Shown here in pieces: positions 51,531-63,190 of a stretch of DNA of 64,000 nucleotides; the stretch's first letter is position 1; every line of letters starts with the position of its first letter. The notes beneath the pieces are model-generated. The model saw only the letters and a list, made by a program, of their open reading frames with translations. It did no database searches and was not told the DNA's origin. The stretch is from Isoetes taiwanensis (lineage: Eukaryota > Streptophyta > Lycopodiopsida > Isoetales > Isoetaceae), in NCBI GenBank assembly GCA_021234155.1, contig JAJEKV010000003.1, positions 15,674,386 to 15,738,385 on the forward strand, given 5' to 3'. The translations under genes and the position numbers were made by a program.

Positions 51531-54530
51531 GTGCCAAACGATCCAAGTTCCGGGCAAAACTCACTTCTGGAGGAGGAAACTTCTACTTCCTAAAGATTAA
51601 GCTGGATATCCACCCTAAAAGCTCAATGATCAGAGTGTTGAACAGATAGATGGCCGAAACTGACAATGATACCATACCCCGCATTTGGAAATATAAAATG
51701 GGTGCTGAAACGACCGGATTAATTTGCTGATGGTCCTGGTCTTAGCCGAAAATAGGTTTGTTGTTCATCTTTTATTTTTTGTTTATCATTCAAAGTAGAT
51801 GCAAACTTTAGCGATTCCAGGTGGTTTTTCAAATACAAACGATTCCAAATTTATGACTCCAGGTTCATTGTTGATACTGCGGCCTGAATCTTTATGTAAA
51901 TAAGTTTTCCTTAGCTATGAAGAGTAGAGGTTGGCTTTTTTGGCCGTAGACCTCTTATGCAGCTCTGGCATGGACACTCAAATAGCAAGAATATGATGGT
52001 GGAGCACATATATTCAGATTAGCCTATGGCAACTTAGATGCTTTGGCTAGAATGCTTAGTTCTAGCCATGTAGACTTTGATGATTAATGTTGCTAGTATT
52101 ACTATTCATTTGTGGAAATGAACACAGATCTTCTTGTTTATGAGTACCATATACTATCATAAATGCCTCTATAATTGGATAGATTATATAAGATTAACCT
52201 ATAAGAATTTCTTGCTTCCAGCACATGGAAATATTCTATGTGCATGCTCTTTTAAATCTACGGCTTATCACAAAGTATAAATATTGCTGCACTGTGCAAA
52301 TGTCTGGAGGGATACGTGCTCTTGTTGCTAGTTGCTGATAGGTTCGTGCTGGTTCTGATAGTTGCACCGGAATATAGGAACAAAACCAAATGAAACGGAA
52401 CGAAACAGCAAATGGATCAAAAATCCCGATTTTAGATTTATACCTTGTTTTGGAGCAACTTTTTTTTTGGCCCAAAAATAGAGATTCTTTCCAACGTGAC
52501 CTAAATTTATCCGTTTTCTATTGCTTTTAATAGTGGTAGGCTGCAAATTATATAGCTTTTAATGCTCGCAGCTTGCCCGAAGATGCCATGCAACTGGAAA
52601 TTATGTACTCTATATTCGAAGGAGATCATCAAGAGGCAGCACATGATGAAACTGAAAAGAAGATATGTGGGTGTCAGAAGATGAATGATGGCAACTAGGT
52701 TCTAAAATCTTGTGTAAATAATATTCAAGTAAATGTCTCTAGCTGTCATACTGTTTTGCTAATATATCAGCAACCTATGCTGCTCCTACCTACTGATGTA
52801 AGCTACATCAGACCTTACCTGGTTATATAATGTATATGAAAATTTTGTTTTCTCATGCTGTTTTGGAACCCTTACCTGGTTATATAATGTATATGAAAAT
52901 TTTATTTTCTCATGCTGTTTTGGAACCTGTTGCGATCCGCAAGCATAGGAACATGATCTGGTGCAACTATAGTTCTGCTATAAGGGGTGCATATATGGTG
53001 GCAGTTTTGGTTGCCTCAGAAGGCATTCATTGCTAGTTTTAGCATAGGCTAGATGATGCTCACATTGTGGTGACCTTTCTCTGTTTTATTATAAGTTTTT
53101 TAGGCAGTTTTTGTGTCGTGCATTGTTTGGATCTGTATGCTCTTGCTGGTTGCTTTATTTAAACTGCAAATGCTTGATTAAACTATCATAAGGGTAAGAA
53201 ATTGGATATTTCCATATGGCAGGAAGAAATGCAGAGTTTCGTTGAGAAAATTGTGGGGATGATGAAATTTAAAAGCCTATTTTCGCCACAGGGGGTCCAT
53301 TATCTTAGCACATTATGCATAGAATTTTTGTAGTTGAGAAAAGTTCCCTTGTACATAGATTTTATAGACTTGTTTGTACTTAAATGTCTCTTTCTAAGTT
53401 CTTGCCGATTCTTGAAGCCTTTTTTGAGGAATAAAAGAGAACTCTGCGATGTAAGTGAGATGTTAAGGCCTACTTTCTAATCTATACCAACCTCTATTGT
53501 AGCAGAAAAGTGCTAATGGCTGTTGTATGACCGTGGATTGAGTAAAGGATAGACTTCACAGGGAAAATTAATAGTTGGAAGGCCTATCCTTCTCAAAATA
53601 ATTGAGATATGACCAAGCCTAGATTGTTGCATATTTCTCCATAAGATTATGTTGAATTCTAGACAAGTCCAAGTGTTTTTTTTTGCATATTTTCAGCACA
53701 CATGTTGTTTCATGCTCCAACATGTTTTTTTTTTTAATTTCATGATATAAATAGATTGAAAATGGATATGGAAACTTTGAAGATTGTTATGGGTCAGTTG
53801 GAAAGGAGTACATGCAATGGGCAGCTAGCACGTCTGTGGGATTGAATGCAGGCATACCATGGATCATGTGTCAATAATCTGATGCTCCATCGTACATAGT
53901 ATGTGTCCTTCCATACCATTCTTATTTTTGCTGCATGCATGGTTAATTGTCTGATTAGTTTTTGCATAGATGAATAACATCTTCATGCAACTTACATCTT
54001 ACCTTGTCCATAGAAAAAGCAGATTTCTGACACTGTGCTCTATACTTTTCTTTGTTTCACTAAAAACGCATCTGTTTTACTTCTAGATCAATACTTGCAA
54101 TGGGTAATATTATGATGCTTCTTGCAATGGGTACTATTGTGATGCTTGGAATCCAAACGTAGACAATAAACAAAAAATGTGGACAGAATTGGAGTGGCTG
54201 GTAGTTCTTCCATGTTTTTTCTTCTCAAAAACAATTTCTAATAAGCCTCTATTGGTGGCATTTTAAAGATTGTGCATGTAACTGTTACTACTGGAATAAA
54301 GAAGTTCAATTTTTTCATTCTTGTCTATCAATTTGTAAAATATATTTATGTAAATTTAACCATCATCATTAATTTTGAGAATGCAATTATGAAATGCAAC
54401 TAGATTAAATTCAGAGTGCAATATGCTGGCAAAATAATCTTTGATGCCCTCGATGAAAACATTGATGCTTATTTTGACAATTTTGCTGATGAAAATTTTG
54501 ACGAATTTTCTGACAATGTTTTTGACTTTT
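51531..54530. other. Interior of the CACTA element, no recognisable coding
   Basis: About 3 kb of AT-rich sequence without a supported ORF. A ~50-bp unit (cttacctggttatataatgtatatgaaaatttt...) is duplicated in tandem at 52815-52926. No TnpD or TnpA domain could be read. Confidence 0.4.
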
Positions 54531-55065
54531 TTTTTATGTTTCTTTTGATGCTAAGATTGCTTAAATTCTAACTCTAATTGTGATGGCAGAGTTGGCTATA
54601 ATTGTGATGGTAGAGTTGACTTTAATTCTAACATTATGAATCACTCTAATTGTGACTATAATGCTGACTCTAATTGTGATGGTCGAGTTGACTCTAACTC
54701 TAACACTATGGTTGACTCTAATATTGACTTTAGTGATGATGGTAGAGTTGTCTCTAATTCTAACAATATGGGTGACTCTAATTGTAACTCTATGTCTGCT
54801 GCAAAATTGACGCTAATGCTGATGGTAGAGTTGTCTCTAATTCTAACATGGTTTACTCTAATTATAACTCTATGTCTGCTACAAAACTGACGCTAAATTT
54901 TGACACGAGTTCTGTCATTTAAAGGACAGAACGTAGAGTCAGTTGTAGTGTCATCCATAGTGTCAGTTCAAGGGCTTTTTTCTATTTTTTTTTTGTTTAA
55001 ATTTAAATTTATAAAACTAAGGTCTGACTCTAAAACTGACTCTAATATCCCCTTCCTCTTGTAGT
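54531..55065. repeat. CACTA right subterminal array and terminus
   Basis: Repeats of GACTCTAATTGTGATGG, TAGAGTTGACTCTAAT and GACGCTAA occur densely between 54555 and 55045, ending in the inverted terminal repeat 55036-55065. The 84-aa frame at 54636 follows these repeats and is not a gene. Confidence 0.75.
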
Positions 55066-55119
55066 ATATAGCTCTACATCATCTTCCGCTTTTAGTTACA
55101 GAAGTTACTAACATTCTTG

Positions 55120-55226
55120 TAAACAATTGTTGCCATGTGGTGCAGCATGGTTGGACAAGGAGCCTGAATTGAAGGTGACCGAACTTTATGTATTTGGGTC
55201 CCATAGACCTCTTGGTCTTCATGGAT
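55120..55226 (+). mobile_element. LINE 3' end (plus strand, 5' truncated)
   Basis: GGGTCCCATAGACC TCTT GGTCTTCATGG then ATGATAAAAA ends near 55226. It matches the 3' ends at 32235-32270 and 50470-50500 in reverse. No coding remains; the left limit is uncertain. Confidence 0.55.
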
Positions 55227-55565
55227 GATAAAAATCATACTAATTCTTAAATCCAACCCATTCTCAATGTTAAACAATGTTTTTATTATACTTTAAGACT
55301 TCATAATTTAACATAAATTTTGTTTATTTCGCAGGGAACATGTACGATATAGTCAATGCTAGAATGACTTATACCTTCGTCGAAGTTGCAGTGGACAATG
55401 TGTGGTGTTTGTTGCCTAGACCATATACATGCTCAAGAACATGGAAGTCCTCCAAGTTGACGAGAGAAAACATATATAACATACATGTCGATACGATATA
55501 CCTAAGTGAAAGCACCTACAAGATGGTTAAGGTAAGGTTATCGGTCTAGCTAAGGCTGATAACCA

Positions 55566-55856
55566 AAAATGCGTGACCGAGGCTGTACGTCCGAGGCCTT
55601 CGGGCCTCGGCCTTACGTGCCAAATACCTGGCCGAGGACGTACAGCCGAGGCCACGCATTTTGGACACGTCAGACGAGGCCCGTTAGGGCCGAGTCTGTA
55701 CGTGTTTGATAACTGCCGAGGCCCGTTAGGGCCGAGGCGGTTATCAAAGGTGACATCAGAAGCGACGACCCGATAACCGCCTTATCGGGCTGCTAATTAA
55801 GTACTGATAATTAGTTATCAGTACTGGAGGAGTACTGATAATTAGTTATCAGTACT
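55566..55856. repeat. Cluster of nested palindromes, GC-rich
   Basis: Inverted repeats follow each other: 55566-55592 with 55636-55662 (27-bp arms, few mismatches); 55705-55748 (arms around GTTA); 55769-55789 (CCCGATAA...TTATCGGG); 55800-55825 and 55831-55856 (AGTACTGATAA-TTAG-TTATCAGTACT, perfect, twice). The motif CCGAGGC recurs throughout. It is far richer in G+C than the flanks. A fold-back mobile element is possible, but no target duplication was found. The 67-aa frame inside is an effect of the repeats. Confidence 0.7.
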
Positions 55857-56241
55857 GTTCTAGTAATGATAAGCAAAAAAAAAGCACTCTCCCTTTCCAT
55901 ACAAGAGTCTGATAAGGGCTTTATAAAAACAATAAAGTAGATATATCAATCAAACATTAAGATCGTGTCATGAGAAGAAGGGCACAAATGTAATAATATA
56001 CATAAAGCAATTGTGTTAAAATGTGGATAAAATTACAGCCAGTGACATGGCAAGACAATACCATGTGCTTTTATGGAAGATTGTGAATTACTCGGAGGGA
56101 GTATTCCACGAACAAATATTAAGTGAAGGCATACTAACATAGACAAAAGTTTATCTATGCAGTATGGTGTACCACGACTTTTGTTGTCTTTGTTTTTGTA
56201 CACGACATAAATTACAAGGCCCAAAAATCCAACAAGAATTC

Positions 56242-58454
56242 TTACCTACTATTACACACCAATTGGATCTCCTCAACTGATCTCCTCAACGTGCTCCAAC
56301 ATTCTCCCTGTTGCTGTTGTAGCTGCTGCTCTGTTAATTCCAAGATGCCGCCATTGGAAGTTCTGTACAACACATGCGCGCTAGTATCACCACCCCCCAG
56401 TTTAACCAAATATTGTTGCAGATCATCCCAGCTACAATACTTTGATAAATCTATCTCTAATTCCTCTTTTTCTCTGCCATTGATCATCATCTTGCATTTT
56501 ACCACACTGTTTTCCTCCGGTGATATTCTTAGACAAAGCTTCTTTGCAGAAAGGTCAGCTGCTCCTCCTTCTGCATCTCTTTTATTATCGGATCTGGCTA
56601 AGCTAAGCGAAATGCTCGCTTCTTCGCTGCCGTTGGGAATCATCCTATTTCTCAAATTGCTCAATGTTATCTCACAATTAAGAGCACCATGATTATTCCT
56701 GTTGATCTCGTTGCAGTTGGAGGAGGACCTGGTCAGGGCTTTTCCCGAAGGAAACAGCTCGCAAACAAATTTGTCTTGTGGCATTGCCCACACGCTATCT
56801 TTATCGGGAACGGATTTTTTGAGATCTACCCCAAACAATCTGGGACCCTTTGCTTCCTTGACGGATTTTACTTCCTCATCTTCAATATGATGCAAATGAT
56901 GAAAGCGAGGAACAGGAGAAGTGTGAGGAGACAAGGACAGAGGAGGCGCAAGCGCATGATCATGAGAATAAAGTGTGGAAGATCTAGAAGAAATTATATT
57001 GGCAAATTGCTGAACGGAAGCGAAGGGGTAAAGTCTTCCGAGCTGCATATCCCCAAAGGAAGGAAGATGAGGAGCAGGAGCAGGAGGAGGGGTATTTCTG
57101 GGAGGAAGAACCTGCAACCACGGATGGACATTCATAGCATTAAGGCCGGAATTGGAAGAAGGAAATGCAAATCCGGGAAGGCTTTGCCTACCCCACGAAG
57201 CTCTGAGAGCATTACGGTCGGAAGTATTGGCTATGGCGGTACCAGGTGGTGGCCTGCGCCTCCAGCTTATATAGAGCTCCTGAGAAGGGCCTCGTTCAAA
57301 TGTGACAATATCCCCGGCATCCAATTTCTTCTCCTTCACAAATCTACTCCAACCCTTTGTCAACACATAGCTCTGGCTGCTATTCCAGTAAGAGTAACGG
57401 AACCGCCAAACCTTACCTTGCGTATCTTCGAAGGAGAGGAGAAGCCCCTTCTCATTTGCAGACAAATCAAGAGGAAAGCAGCGCTCTGCATGCTGCTTTG
57501 GTATGACGAGCCTGTTGAGCTTGCCAACGTCGCTAGGCGTGACTGCCTTGTCAAACAAGTGTTCTCTCACAATTGCCTTCTGCGGAGCGGAAGGAAATGA
57601 AGAATGCTCTCCTCCTTCAACCCAATTACAATTGCCGCTTGCAGCAGCCGGTTCCGGCGATGCACGAAATGAAGAAGCCTTAACTGAAGACACAATCCGC
57701 TTGCTCTGGTCAAGTTCCTCTTCATAAGTATGCCGGCGGAGCATGTCTACTACCTGCTCTTTTGTATGGCCCTTGAGAAAAGCAGCTTCTGGGTCTGAAT
57801 CCAGCACAGGTCTGAAATTGGTCATGGCATCTCTGCCACGGAATTTCATCGCGGCCCTGTCGTAAGCCCGAGCTGCGTCTTCTTCCTTGTTGAAGGTACC
57901 GAGCCATACGCGCTGGTGTTTCTCGTAGATCTGAGCTCCCCATCTACCATTGGGCTGCGGAACTACTCCCTTGTACTGAGAAGAAGGTAGCTTTCCACTC
58001 TCAGTCATTAGAACCTTTCCATGCTCGTCCCCCTCTCCATACACTTCCCCCGAGCCCGAGCCGCTCAATCCATAACTGCCTAACCCTGATGTTTGGATTT
58101 CGCTCGCCCCTGCTTCTCTTCTGTCGCGATCTGACGACGACATCACGTCACATGCTTCCTCAACTTTGCCTTCTGATTGAATCGAGATAGGCTCTCCGGA
58201 AGCATTATCATCATCTTCTTCTTCCTCCTCCTCTTCTTGTGTATCTTGACACTTCCTATTCAGCCGAAGAGTGACGTCCGGCCCTGAATTCCGGCAGTCT
58301 CTCTTCCATCCCCACTGTCCATGCATTTCTTCCTGTAATTCACAGAATTTAGTGAAATTGATCTCAATTGTCAATAACAATTGAAGTGTAATTAACATAC
58401 CTTGTGAATGATGCCGAAAGCGGGAACAATTGTGGATGCTACTGCTGCTGCCAT
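56242..58454 (-). CDS. RAV-type transcription factor: AP2 + B3 + RLFGV + PB1-like C-terminus
   Basis: Coding exons 58454-58401 and 58332-56242, joined across a 68-bp intron (GTATGT...TTACAG), give 714 aa starting [18 protein letters not shown]. An acidic Glu/Asp run is at ~50-60. The AP2 domain (~136-194) has [20 protein letters not shown] and [20 protein letters not shown]. The B3 domain (~275-379) has [20 protein letters not shown] and [25 protein letters not shown] (~516-520) is the RAV repression motif. The last 85 residues ([24 protein letters not shown], a [15 protein letters not shown] end) resemble an Aux/IAA-ARF-type PB1 domain. RAV factors bind CAACA- and CACCTG-type sites and repress transcription in the nucleus; they act in growth and flowering control. 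The frame is intact, unlike its surroundings. The stop lies within AG/GTAAGA, a possible further splice donor. Confidence 0.93.
58333..58400 (-). other. RAV coding intron 1
   Basis: 68 bp, donor AAG/GTATGT, acceptor GAATTACAG/GAAGAA. Splicing keeps the frame and replaces the 22 intron-derived codons of the unspliced ORF by MAAAV...HK. The intron is AT-rich. Confidence 0.75.
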
Positions 58455-58830
58455 CCTATTTTGGCTATTCTCACCACTGCATCTGTTAAAAAGCAATCAA
58501 ATCAGAAAATTTGCAGGCCAAAGCACCACGTATATTAACAATTGACGGAGTACTCACTTGCCTTGATGGATCTAACAAATTGGTGCAGTCACCGACGCGG
58601 TTTTCCTGCATGCGTCTCCGTGAAGGTTGGAATTGAATGGCGAGGAAAGGGGCAAAGAGGCAATGCAAGATAAGAGGTAGATGCTAAGGTCCGCTTCGGC
58701 AATTGAAATTGGGAAGCGAGGAGGGCTGATATAAAAAGGGGCTAGATAAGAGAATGAAGCTAAAGTAGTTGCTGTGCTGAGTAGATAGGGAAGTACTGCA
58801 CCGCTGAGGACGCCTGCGCTCAGAAAAGAG
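58455..58830 (-). other. RAV 5' UTR with an intron and a mini-uORF
   Basis: A second intron, 58557-58483 (75 bp), has donor AGGCAA/GTGAGT and acceptor TTTTTAACAG/ATG. The exon after it starts with ATG-CAG-TGG-TGA (58482-58471), a three-codon upstream ORF 16 nt before the main ATG. The leader is C/T- and A-rich, with other upstream ATGs, e.g. in the GACGCATGCAGG region. The transcription start is estimated from the TATA box. Confidence 0.6.
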
Positions 58831-58856
58831 AAGACTTGCTCTGCTCTGTTGCCTGA

Positions 58857-59007
58857 CCTTATATAAAATATCCCCCTTGAAATGATCTCAATAATACAAT
58901 TTGTTGTTCGTACACCTCCGCAAAACAGGACATCGTCCCACGCGCCTTTGACCTGGTACTTTTGTACACGTGGCAACTCCCTACACCACGGAGCATTTCA
59001 CCACGTG
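58857..59007 (-). promoter_or_regulatory. RAV core promoter: TATA box and two G-boxes
   Basis: On the minus strand TTTTATATAAGG (58868-58857) is a TATA box, giving a start near 58830. Upstream are two CACGTG G-boxes at 58967-58972 and 59002-59007, 35 bp apart; the first, in ACACGTGGCA, fits an ABRE-type site for bZIP factors, and the second, CCACGTGG, fits bZIP or bHLH/PIF factors. Their position 100-145 bp upstream of the TATA suits regulation by abscisic acid or light, which is an inference. Confidence 0.6.
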
Positions 59008-62000
59008 GTCAGCTGTTCTTATTTACCGAACCATATAAATGTTACTTATTTTGCTGAGCTGTTTTTGGTTCAAGTTGGACAATCATAGAGCCCATCCAGA
59101 TATCTCAAAACGAATTGCCGTCAAGCCATGTCATTTCCCCCAAAGTAGTTGGAGCGAGACATGTGATTTGCTCTATTATACCTTGCCCTTTTGTTTTATT
59201 CCTCTTGTTCTACCTAGTTACCTTCCCAGGAAGGAGTCCCCCAAAAGTTCATGCACAGTTGCTTGACTTGCTCCGTCCTTCATTACATTAAGTTATTTGA
59301 GCTACATAATATTGAGAGTTCTTTTTCCGTTGGTCCATCAATTCCCATGAACTTGAATGTAATGAAAATAAGAAATGATGCCCTCTTAAGAAAAGGTGTC
59401 CTTGTCATTTTTTCTTTTGTCATTGTCCAAAATAACTTAACGCAATGGACAAAACCTTTAAGCCACTTGCACTTAGTTTTCCAACTTACATGACAAACCA
59501 AGGGAGGAAATTTCCTTACCCACCTACTTGCTCCCTTTTGAAATGCATTTCGCTCGTTCTATCATCAACAAGTGCCATCATATTTAAGAAATTTACTTAT
59601 TCATAAGAGCCTTAATATAATCAACATGACTTTTTCATTACATAGCACAAGAAGAATTATTTAAAAGATGTAAATTCTCTATCCGACTCACCTGCATTAG
59701 GTTCTAAGCATCTAAAATACGTATATACTTGTATTCAAGGATACATGATAAATGTTACTTTTTCCATTTTGTTTTATTTAAAAAAAAGGAGTAGTATGAT
59801 TTTAATAAGACAGGAGAAAAAAAGTACAATAAAGACAACATCAGTTCACATGTTCTAGTAATCGGACCACCTGTAGCACACTGTCTCACGCATTCTAGAA
59901 ATGGATGGGCCAAATTATGTAGAATTTGGTAACATGGAATGTCTAGAATGGGCGACCCATTGTTCATGACAATATAGTTGGGTCCCCCTTTTTATTGCTG
60001 TAAACATGGATATCAGATATGCTAGAATAGAGTTTCCAATAACAACAGCTTATTTCTATTCCACATAAGGATTAGAAGTGGTTCCTTCATTTGCATTGAG
60101 TCTAATACACAATTTTTTTTGAAAGATGTGAATTTTGAAATCTGAGAACATAGGTCATTTAGTTAATCTTCAGAAGATGAAGCTCTTGGTCAATCCTCTT
60201 GGCATGCCATTTTAGTTCTATACTATGGCAATCCTGAGGTTGAAGTGATAGGTGGCTACAAGCCTTGGTATTGCAGTGATAAATAAGTATAAGAATATAC
60301 TCTGAAAAGTGTACATCACCCAACATATGACTACAGGTTGGAGAGGACTTCATTGAATGCCAAGCAATTGTTTTTGCGAAGATTCATGGTTGATCATGGA
60401 GAGCTCTTGCTCTGGACTTTGGTATAAAGCCGGTTGTGTTGCATGGATTTTGGAGTGGGCTAAGGACTCTCCATTTGTACTAGTACTTGGGATAGTCTAG
60501 GGCAGGTGCAAATCTTTTTATCACCTATTATAGCTTAGTGGTGAAAAGTACAATGCCATATGTTTCGGTCTCTTCAACATTCTGCCATGCAGTGTCACAC
60601 ATGCTATATAAAAATGCACAACATGAAAGTTGATATATCCATTCTCTAGCGCTTACCATAACTCACCATCCCACTTTCTCGCGTACCTAATTTTCGTCCA
60701 GAAGAAGCTTGTAGCTATTGCATCAATTCGTAATGCATCCCATGTCTTTGATTTAAAATATGTAAGTAGGATTCATTGCAATTAATTTGAGAGCGAGATT
60801 TTATGCATGTTATCATTTACATGTTCTTAAGGATGAAGACCGTACACTTCTATGATGTCCTACTTTTATAATGGTCACGAATCATTATCACCATTACATT
60901 CCACAATTTTATCGCTTCTCAATTGCACCTTTTATATATTCTTGAGGTTCTAAATGCTTGAACCTTCTATTGTTGAACCAACATCAATAATGAGGTTGTG
61001 ATTCATTACATTCGATGATTTTCTAGTATCGTTATTGTTACTACAAAGTTTTTCCCCTTGAAATTCTTTTGGGGTAGGGGATTTTGAGTTTGAGTAGTAA
61101 GGATTGTATTAGTCCAATTGCATGGGCCAATTGGGAGACTATAATAATACCCCCAATAGAAGCAAAAAATTTGCTAGATATTTAAACATGACCAGAATTG
61201 AAATCCACTCTTAATTTTCTAATTGATTACACCTTTATTTTTGTCCCATTTTCCATTGCTAGTGCTAGTCTGAAATTCAAATTTTACACATGTAATCAAT
61301 TTTGCTACTTTAGGGTGCCTCTAGATTTTCTCCGGGCCATTGGATCTTGGTATATCCCTATGATATACCCTCTAAAGTCATACATGCCATCCGTTTGAAA
61401 TCAAGATGGGGTCAAATAGGTTTGTTTTAACCCCATGAGGTCAATGGAGATTAAAGAAACGAATTCAATGGTTATCAACCATTTAATATAACAGTGGACT
61501 ACACTTCTTCAAATACCAGATGGAATAGAGCCTGAGGAATCAAACCCCAACAAGATGCCAACGATCTAGCCTTAGCTTAATCATCGAATAATCGAAACTA
61601 CATCCATAGAAGCATATTAATGGGAGTAGTCACTCTGATCTTGGTGAGTGCTCAATAACAATCTAAAAAAAGAAAACAAGCACAAGTTATTGAGCCTGGG
61701 GGGTTGGACCCTAGCAAGATGCCCATGCTCCTTCGGATATAGCAGCAATTCCAGAGCAGGAATAACTGTTATAGTCAGGGGTCGTAGCCCACTAAAAATT
61801 CAACTAAGTTACTACAAAAACCATGACGTACCCAAAATGCCAAATCCCCAAATCAAAATCAACTAACCTACACCAAATTAAAAATCGCATCTAAATCGGC
61901 CTCATTTTACACAACCAGCACTATGTATAGCAACAACATGTGTTGCAACAGTCAATAGAATAGAAAGAGCTTATTCACAAAAACAAAAGGAAACTCATGT

Positions 62001-62940
62001 TCACAAGTTCATGGGCAAACTCAATCACTAGTTCATGGGCGGACCGATCTTGCAAGACTCGTGTGAGACCTCAAAGTGTACAGCTTCGAAACTGGACACC
62101 CACTTGCTTCCATTTCACACTAGACATGGTTGTCTCAATAACATTAAAAAAAACCAGTAAGTTGGCACCTCAAGACTCAAAGCGAGGCTGCTATATAGTG
62201 GGCCTTAGTGCCAATCTATATAACATTACAAACCAGGCAGAAAAAACTTCTTCTGGCTCACTTGGATACACACGAGGATCATGACACAATGCATCAATCT
62301 ACAAGCTGATGAGTGAAGCATGCAAAGTCAAGACTGGAAGATTCACATCAGGTTGCATATCTGAATCACTCTCTATGATAAACCTGCAACAATTTGTTAC
62401 CACAAAGTAGAGGATAAACCGTACAAGAAGCATAAACCAAAAACTCACACACCACAAACTATAGTGTGATCATAGTGTGATAAGCCATAGTGTGATCACA
62501 CATGTGGATGGGAACATCCACATCATACTCTAGGATGGCAACATCCGGGCTATAGGAAGGATCTCCTATGTCTTGTAAATTCACATCCTCTTCATCACTA
62601 GGAATACTACCATCCCAATACTGGCTATGACTAGGCCTGTTTCTCTCCAAAGGAACAAAGCCTGCAAGCAATCCAAACAATATGGTCCGTATATCATACA
62701 ATGACTAGGATTCAAGAGCACTCTTTAACCTGCTCTCCAGGCTTCTCTAACTCCATGCTCATTAATATGAGCAATGTTAGAGGGTATGATCCACGAACTG
62801 GACAAGGTAAATTTCTCCGACTTTATCATCTTACACAACGTGTATGTCAAATTCGCAGTAAGTCTGCGATTGCCATGATAAAAAAAAACAAATGAGCAGC
62901 CCTGTTCAACAAGTTTTTGTTGTCCAATACAACAAGGTTT
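59008..62940. other. Long AT-rich stretch without supported genes
   Basis: Only short frames occur, none with recognisable motifs or coherent splice sites. The minus frame 62701-62459 (IPSDEEDVNLQDIGDPSYSP) is acidic and unrecognised; it lies downstream of the Rep-like fragment and might belong to it. I see no repeats with clear ends. Confidence 0.35.
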
Positions 62941-63190
62941 TCATGTTATATGTCTCCATCTCAGATATAAATCCTTCCCTTTCTCAATTGTGGATTCCCT
63001 AATATTATGAAAATGACACACATAATGATCTTTTCCTACATCCTTCATGCAGTAATCCACCATGCCCTCAAAACAATGTAGCCTATTGTTCATCAATGCC
63101 TTACACACCAACACAACTCCAGCAGGCTTTGAGGACCAATTGAAGTGTTTCTTTATGGCCTCATTCACAGCCTTGGGAAGGCCCTAAGAA
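62941..63190 (-). pseudogene. Rep-like fragment with a YxxK motif (possible HUH/Replitron relic)
   Basis: From an acceptor-like ATATTCTTAG at ~63185, the minus frame reads PKAVNEAIKKHFNWSSKPAG, VVLVCKALMNNRLHCFEGMV, DYCMKDVGKDHYVCHFHNIR and ESTIEKGKDLYLRW, then stops. DYCMKD resembles motif III (Y-x-x-K) of HUH rolling-circle Rep proteins, and the spacing of GMV-DYCMKD and the GKDHY..HN segment recalls Replitron-type Rep ORFs of plants and algae, from memory only. The HUH motif itself is not visible upstream. An unrelated host exon is possible. Confidence 0.35.

Larger units (their letters stand above)
40033..55065. mobile_element. CACTA (EnSpm) DNA transposon carrying nested insertions
   Basis: The left terminus CACTACAAGAGAAAAGGAAT at 40033 and the right terminus at 55065 (minus: ACTACAAGAGGAAGGGGATA) are inverted repeats of about 30 bp, continuing ...ATTAGAGTCA on both sides. 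The left TIR is cut after 27 bp by the copia element and resumes at 48634. ATA flanks both ends (40030-40032 and 55066-55068) as the 3-bp target duplication, if one terminal base was lost on the right. Subterminal arrays of GACTCTAA/GACGCTAT-type repeats lie at 48650-49300 and 54540-55050, as expected for CACTA elements. Without insertions the element is about 6.4 kb. A DUF4216 remnant is the only coding part seen. Confidence 0.8.

Noticed and set aside
54636-54890. 84-aa Asn/Asp/Ser-rich frame
   Set aside because: Follows the CACTA subterminal repeats GACTCTAA; not a gene.
55573-55776. 67-aa Gly/Pro/Arg-rich frame
   Set aside because: Lies wholly in the palindrome cluster; composition explains it.
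56689-57600. 303-aa plus-strand frame opposite the RAV gene
   Set aside because: Antisense shadow of the B3 and linker coding sequence; no domain of its own.
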